Source: Pseudomonadota bacterium (GTDB lineage: Bacteria > Pseudomonadota > Alphaproteobacteria > Micropepsales > Micropepsaceae). From it: DNA of 10,071 bases. The position numbers were made by a program, and so were the translations under genes. A model generated the notes under the pieces. That model saw only the letters and a list, made by a program, of their open reading frames with translations, searched no databases and had not been told where the DNA came from. Every line of letters starts with the position of its first letter. The first letter of the stretch is position 1. The stretch lies in assembly GCA_021808875.1 (NCBI GenBank), contig JAKBAU010000117.1, positions 1-10,071 of the forward strand. The letters run 5' to 3'. Positions 7,048 to 10,071 of this stretch are shown here, in pieces.

Positions 7048-7530
7048 ATGTCAGGGAATTGTAATCAGGCGCGTGACGAGCGTGCGGCAATCGAGCTTGT
7101 GGTTCGCTACGCTACCGCGCTAGATGCGCGCGATTGGGCGGGATTTCGCTCACTCTTTTTGGATGAAATTCATATTGATTATGGTTCATTGGGGTCGATC
7201 AACGCTATTCTCAGTGCGGACGACTGGGTAAAGCGCTGTACCGCGCTTTCCGGCTTTGATGGCACACTGCATAAAGTGACAAACTTTCTGTGCACGACAA
7301 CAGTGGATCGCGTAACGGTACAAAGCTATGTCGACGCAGCGCACTTCTTGAGCATAGGTGACGAGGAGCTCAATGCTTTTGCCTGCGGAATTTATAGGCA
7401 TGAGATGGCACGCCGAGGGGATACCTGGAAGATCGCCAAGGTGACCTTCAAGCTGGTTGGTCAGCCTGGCGGCGCCGCAGCGTTTGGACGGGCATTTGCC
7501 CGAGCCCGGGAAATTGCTGGAGCGAGATAG
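7048..7530 (+). CDS. SnoaL_4-type (scytalone dehydratase-like) NTF2-fold protein
   Basis: A 160-residue protein of the SnoaL_4 type. The pattern IELVVRYATALDARDWAGFR (15-34) followed by HIDYGSLG (42-49), LHKVTN (74-79) and YVDAAHFL is that of scytalone dehydratase-like and related proteins found next to oxidoreductases in catabolic clusters. Tyr21, Asp26, Asp44-Tyr45 and His75 are candidate pocket residues. A plausible role is dehydration or isomerisation of a hydroxylated intermediate in the cytoplasm. The start is firm: GAGGAGG (7036-7042) lies 5 nt before the ATG. Its stop lies only 12 nt from the stop of the convergent SDR gene, with no obvious terminator between them, so the two transcripts may overlap. 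It shares the fold but not the sequence of its divergent neighbour. Confidence 0.88.
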   Translation: MSGNCNQARDERAAIELVVRYATALDARDWAGFRSLFLDEIHIDYGSLGSINAILSADDWVKRCTALSGFDGTLHKVTNFLCTTTVDRVTVQSYVDAAHFLSIGDEELNAFACGIYRHEMARRGDTWKIAKVTFKLVGQPGGAAAFGRAFARAREIAGAR

Positions 7531-7542
7531 CCGCCGCCAATG

Positions 7543-8343
7543 TCAGCGCGCGACGAGTCCACCATCGATGATAAGTTCTGTACCGGTCACATAGCGTGAC
7601 TCATCGCTCGCAAGATAGAGTATGCCTGCGGCCACGTCATAGGGCGTCCCTGCTATTCCTAAAGGTGTGACAAGGGCACCAAGGGCTTCCGGATCGCGGC
7701 CGATGAATTTCGAATTGTTGCCCTCAGGTCCATGCTGAGGCATGCCTTCGAGGGTGTCGTAGATCGGGGTACGAATGATGCCCGGATGGACGGAATTGCA
7801 GCGAATATTGTCCTTGGCCGCTGCGCATTGCAGGGCCACGGACTTGGTCAAAGCTCTTACTCCGCCTTTGGCCGCGGAATAGGAGACAAGATTGGTTGTA
7901 CCTACGATGGCGGCGGTGGATGAAATATTAACGATGGAGCCGCCTCCGCCCTTTCGCATCAAAGGAAGGGCATGCTTGATGCCAAGAAAAACGCCGTCGA
8001 GATTGACTGCCTGTTGACGCCGCCAGTCCGCAAGCGAGAGCTCCGTGATATCCCCTGCAATCACCATGCCCGCGTTGTTGACAAGTACATCCAAACGGCC
8101 AAACGCCTCTGCAGTTGCGGCAATCGCAGCACTCCAGCTGAACTCATCAGCAACATCGACGTGCAGAAACATCGCCCTTTTTCCACTGTCAACGATCTGC
8201 GACGCAGCGTAGGCGCCAGCTCCATCTTGGATGTCGGCAAGAACCACCGCTGCACCTTCGGCGGCGAACAGCCTTGCCGTCTCAAGTCCAATGCCGCTGG
8301 CGGCGCCGGTGATCAGCGCTACCTTCCCTTCCAGTCGTGCCAT
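7543..8343 (-). CDS. Short-chain dehydrogenase/reductase (classical SDR)
   Basis: A 266-residue classical SDR. It has the cofactor motif TGAASGIG (12-19), Asp37 at the end of strand 2 (favouring NAD over NADP), NNAG (89-92), and the catalytic set Asn114, Ser142, Tyr155 and Lys159 in YSAAK. The C-terminal GTELIIDGG is typical. All key residues are present, so it should be an active alcohol dehydrogenase or ketone reductase. An insertion before the C-terminal helices (about 195-230, with EGMPQHGPEGNN) forms the substrate lid and resembles cyclic-alcohol or diol dehydrogenases. It is the second gene of an operon with the SMP-30 gene, 27 nt downstream, with its own GAGG about 9 nt before the ATG. 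An SDR beside a lactonase-like gene suggests oxidation of a cyclic or secondary alcohol, possibly ahead of ring opening. The substrate is unknown. Confidence 0.93.
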   Translation of the reverse strand: MARLEGKVALITGAASGIGLETARLFAAEGAAVVLADIQDGAGAYAASQIVDSGKRAMFLHVDVADEFSWSAAIAATAEAFGRLDVLVNNAGMVIAGDITELSLADWRRQQAVNLDGVFLGIKHALPLMRKGGGGSIVNISSTAAIVGTTNLVSYSAAKGGVRALTKSVALQCAAAKDNIRCNSVHPGIIRTPIYDTLEGMPQHGPEGNNSKFIGRDPEALGALVTPLGIAGTPYDVAAGILYLASDESRYVTGTELIIDGGLVAR

Positions 8344-8370
8344 CGGCAGAATCCTCAGTGCTGTATGAAT

Positions 8371-9285
8371 TCAGGCGTTAAACGCAAGCTTCAGTCCAGG
8401 ACGGGGCCAGCGGCCTTTGTAGAGCCGTCCCAGGCTGGAGCCGGTCACCCACACATCGCGCATGTCCTTGCCGCCAAAGCACAGATTGGTGATGGCAAGC
8501 TCGGGAAGCGGAACATGCTCGGTTTGTCCATTTGGGTCGAAAACCGTAATGCCGCCATTGAGCAGGGTGCCGACGCAGATTTTTCCTCCTGCTTCAACCT
8601 TCAGGCTATCCAGCAGCTGGTGACCGGGCAGGGTTGCAACGACCGTTCCGGGAGCCCACGGAACGGGAGGCGGCTTTAGCACGCCAGGACGCTCGATCGG
8701 CATCGCCCACAGCCGGCCCGTGATGGTATCTGCCCAGTAGAGTGTGTTCTGATCCGGGGATAAGCCAATGCCGTTGGGGGAGGTCAGGTCAGAGCGTGCC
8801 TGTGAGATATGTGAGCCGTCGATATGGGCATAATAAAGGGCGCCATGATCGCGGGATTCCGGGCGTGATTTGCCATGATCGGTAAACCAGAAGCCGCCTT
8901 GATCGTCGAACACAAGGTCATTGGGACCACGGAGGTTGTGCCCATCGCAAGCGGTGTAGAGCGTAGTGAGCTGGCCGGTTTTGAGGTCGAAGCGCTGGAT
9001 TGATCCCGTCACATAGTCGGCAGGCTGGTGCCCAGGAATGAATATTCCTCCGGCCTCATGCCACTCAAAGCCCCCATTATTGCAGATGTAGACCGCACCG
9101 TCTGGACCAATCGCAAGGCCATTGGGCCCACCTTTGGTTTCGCACAGAACTTCAGCTCGCCCGTTGGCGTGAATACGAGTGAGTGTCTGGCGACGTATTT
9201 CCACGACAAGAAGTGTACCATCGCTAAGCGCTACTGGACCTTCCGGGAACTCCAGATTTTCCGCCGCAATCTCCCAGCTTTCCAT
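8371..9285 (-). CDS. SMP-30/gluconolactonase-family protein
   Basis: A 304-residue six-bladed beta-propeller of the SMP-30/gluconolactonase/LRE family, at the usual length. The metal and substrate residues are in place: Glu15 in FPEGPV, Asn122 in RGPNDLVFD, Asn171 in TSPNGIGLSPD and Asp226 in LLDSLKVEAGG. GGFWFTDHGKS (130-140) and LYWADTITGRL are family repeats. Such enzymes use one divalent metal to hydrolyse lactones, and some relatives act on other esters or phosphotriesters. No signal peptide is visible, so it is cytoplasmic. The start at 9285 has AGGGGGCAGGAA just upstream. It is first in an operon with the SDR, which fits a dehydrogenase-lactonase pair. It is transcribed away from the second Nu-class GST, from a shared 167-bp spacer that contains an 11-bp direct repeat. 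Confidence 0.92.
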   Translation of the reverse strand: MESWEIAAENLEFPEGPVALSDGTLLVVEIRRQTLTRIHANGRAEVLCETKGGPNGLAIGPDGAVYICNNGGFEWHEAGGIFIPGHQPADYVTGSIQRFDLKTGQLTTLYTACDGHNLRGPNDLVFDDQGGFWFTDHGKSRPESRDHGALYYAHIDGSHISQARSDLTSPNGIGLSPDQNTLYWADTITGRLWAMPIERPGVLKPPPVPWAPGTVVATLPGHQLLDSLKVEAGGKICVGTLLNGGITVFDPNGQTEHVPLPELAITNLCFGGKDMRDVWVTGSSLGRLYKGRWPRPGLKLAFNA

Positions 9286-9343
9286 TTCCTGCCCCCTGGC
9301 TTTTCCCGCTGGATGCTTAGCCGTTATGGCAAGACACGATACA

Positions 9344-9427
9344 TGCAGCGCTTTAACGTATAATCGTAAATTTGGTTGACTACACTGCCGGGGTCGATAC
9401 TATTTCGTCAAGCGGTTGCAGCGCTTT
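9344..9427. repeat. Direct repeat TGCAGCGCTTT flanking the divergent promoters
   Basis: The identical 11-mer occurs at 9344-9354 and 9417-9427, 73 bp apart or about seven helical turns. Between them lie the best promoter of the right-hand GST and probably that of the SMP-30 operon. The core AGCGCT is palindromic and resembles the centre of LacI/GalR-family operators, though the outer positions fit poorly. Two sites in phase on either side of a promoter would suit repression by looping. Confidence 0.45.
9376..9403 (+). promoter_or_regulatory. Sigma-70-like promoter of the right-hand GST
   Basis: TTGACT (9376-9381), a 16-nt spacer and TACTAT (9398-9403) make a good vegetative promoter, with transcription starting near 9410 and a leader of about 43 nt. 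GTAAAT (9366-9371) upstream repeats the arrangement seen before the other Nu-class GST. GTCAA at 9406-9410 mirrors TTGAC at 9376-9380. A separate TATAAT at 9359-9364 lacks a good -35. Confidence 0.55.
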
Positions 9428-9452
9428 TCCTGATCGAATAGGTCATTCCAGC

Positions 9453-10071
9453 ATGATCGATCTTCATTTCGTTGGTACACCAAACGGGCACAAAATCTCG
9501 ATTGCTTTAGAGGAGATGGGCCTTCCTTATCGGAAGATAGCCTACAATATTCTCGATGGGGAACATCTTACGCCCGAATTTCGGCGCGTTAATCCCAACA
9601 ATAGATTGCCAGCAATTGTGGACAACGCACCCAGTGACAACGGCGAGCCGTTTGCGGTCTTCGAGACCGGTGCAATTCTCATTTATCTCTCCGAGAAGTC
9701 AGGTTTGCTAATGGGTCGAGACCTGCGCCAGCGTTCACTTGCTGTGCAGTGGTTGATGTGGCAGATGGCGGGACTCGGGCCCATGCATGGCCAGGCGCAC
9801 CATTTCGTGCGCTATGCGCCCGAGAGGCTTGCTTATCCGACAGAGCGTTACATGAACGAGGCTCGCCGCCTGCTTCACGTCCTGGACAGTCGCTTGGACG
9901 AGGTCGAATATCTCGCGGAGGATTATTCGATTGCAGATATCGCATGCTGGCCCTGGATTAGGGCAGTGGGATTGATTGGGATTGATATTACCCAGTTCGC
10001 GAACATCAAACGTTGGTGGGATCTGATTGCAATGCGTCCTGCTGTGGCTGCAGGCATTGGCACCAGTGACG
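9453..10071 (+). CDS. Second Nu-class / YfcG-like glutathione S-transferase, C-terminus beyond the window
   Basis: The frame is open from ATG 9453 to the window end, giving 206 residues; perhaps 10-45 more lie beyond the edge. It begins MIDLHFVGTPNGHKISIALE and aligns without gaps to the intact left-hand GST, about two thirds identical (41 of the first 60 residues by eye). Thr9, Asn11, NPNNRLPAIVD, FETGAILIYL, LGPMHGQAHHF and SIADIACWPW are all retained, so the visible part looks functional. The pseudogene shares its MIDL start. The start is supported by that alignment; the ribosome binding site is weak (AGG about 10 nt upstream). It is divergent from the SMP-30/SDR operon, which suggests shared control and a linked role. 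Differences from the other copy lie mostly at 22-31 and 59-63, so substrate preference may differ. Confidence 0.93.
   Translation, partial: MIDLHFVGTPNGHKISIALEEMGLPYRKIAYNILDGEHLTPEFRRVNPNNRLPAIVDNAPSDNGEPFAVFETGAILIYLSEKSGLLMGRDLRQRSLAVQWLMWQMAGLGPMHGQAHHFVRYAPERLAYPTERYMNEARRLLHVLDSRLDEVEYLAEDYSIADIACWPWIRAVGLIGIDITQFANIKRWWDLIAMRPAVAAGIGTSD

Noticed and set aside
7972..8679. 235-residue plus-strand frame over the SDR and SMP-30 genes
   Set aside because: Antisense shadow of two well-supported genes with full active-site motifs; it has no family motif of its own.
1..10071. CRISPR arrays, transposases, integrases, tRNAs or rRNAs
   Set aside because: None seen: no regularly spaced repeats, no transposase-like protein, no terminal inverted repeats with target duplications, and no cloverleaf sequence.

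Overview
The window looks like an accessory catabolic region of an alphaproteobacterium, most likely a sphingomonad (Novosphingobium, Sphingobium or Sphingopyxis type). The reasons are a moderately high G+C content, a large TonB-dependent receptor next to small catabolic genes, several glutathione S-transferase (GST) genes close together, and the SDR, SMP-30 and SnoaL families typical of sphingomonad aromatic, terpenoid or steroid catabolic clusters. This assignment is inference; there is no rRNA or other marker.

Layout, left to right. (1) Positions 1-100 hold the N-terminus of a GST on the minus strand that runs off the left edge. A near-perfect 38-nt palindrome at 227-264 separates it from an acetyl-CoA acetyltransferase (thiolase, 317-1555, minus). 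(2) A 490-bp divergent region (1556-2047) carries a candidate thiolase promoter, a run of adjoining inverted repeats (1704-1743) and a candidate GST promoter. (3) An intact Nu-class/YfcG-like GST (2048-2794, plus) is followed 7 nt later by a full-length but decayed tandem copy (2802 to about 3466). That copy has an in-frame stop and several frameshifts. (4) About 800 bp without a recognisable gene follow, ending in phased A-tracts and a 14-bp perfect palindrome just ahead of a TonB-dependent outer-membrane receptor (4270-6504). The receptor ends at a strong hairpin. (5) Two unrelated SnoaL/NTF2-fold genes diverge from a 108-bp spacer (6562-6939 minus; 7048-7530 plus). (6) A two-gene operon on the minus strand encodes an SMP-30/gluconolactonase-family protein (9285-8371) and then a short-chain dehydrogenase (8343-7543). 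(7) Divergent from that operon, a second Nu-class GST starts at 9453 and runs off the right edge.

How the genes may work together (inference): the TonB receptor would import a scarce or hydrophobic compound. The SDR and SMP-30 protein could oxidise and open a ring or lactone, and the SnoaL-fold proteins could act as dehydratase or isomerase. The GSTs would attach or remove glutathione, and the thiolase would cleave a final 3-ketoacyl-CoA. Sphingomonad lignin beta-ether degradation is a known precedent for pairing SDR Calpha-dehydrogenases with GST etherases and a Nu-class glutathione lyase. The substrate here cannot be read from sequence. The repeated GST copies, including one dead one, suggest duplication and loss under changing selection. 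No transposase, integrase, CRISPR array, tRNA or rRNA was seen.
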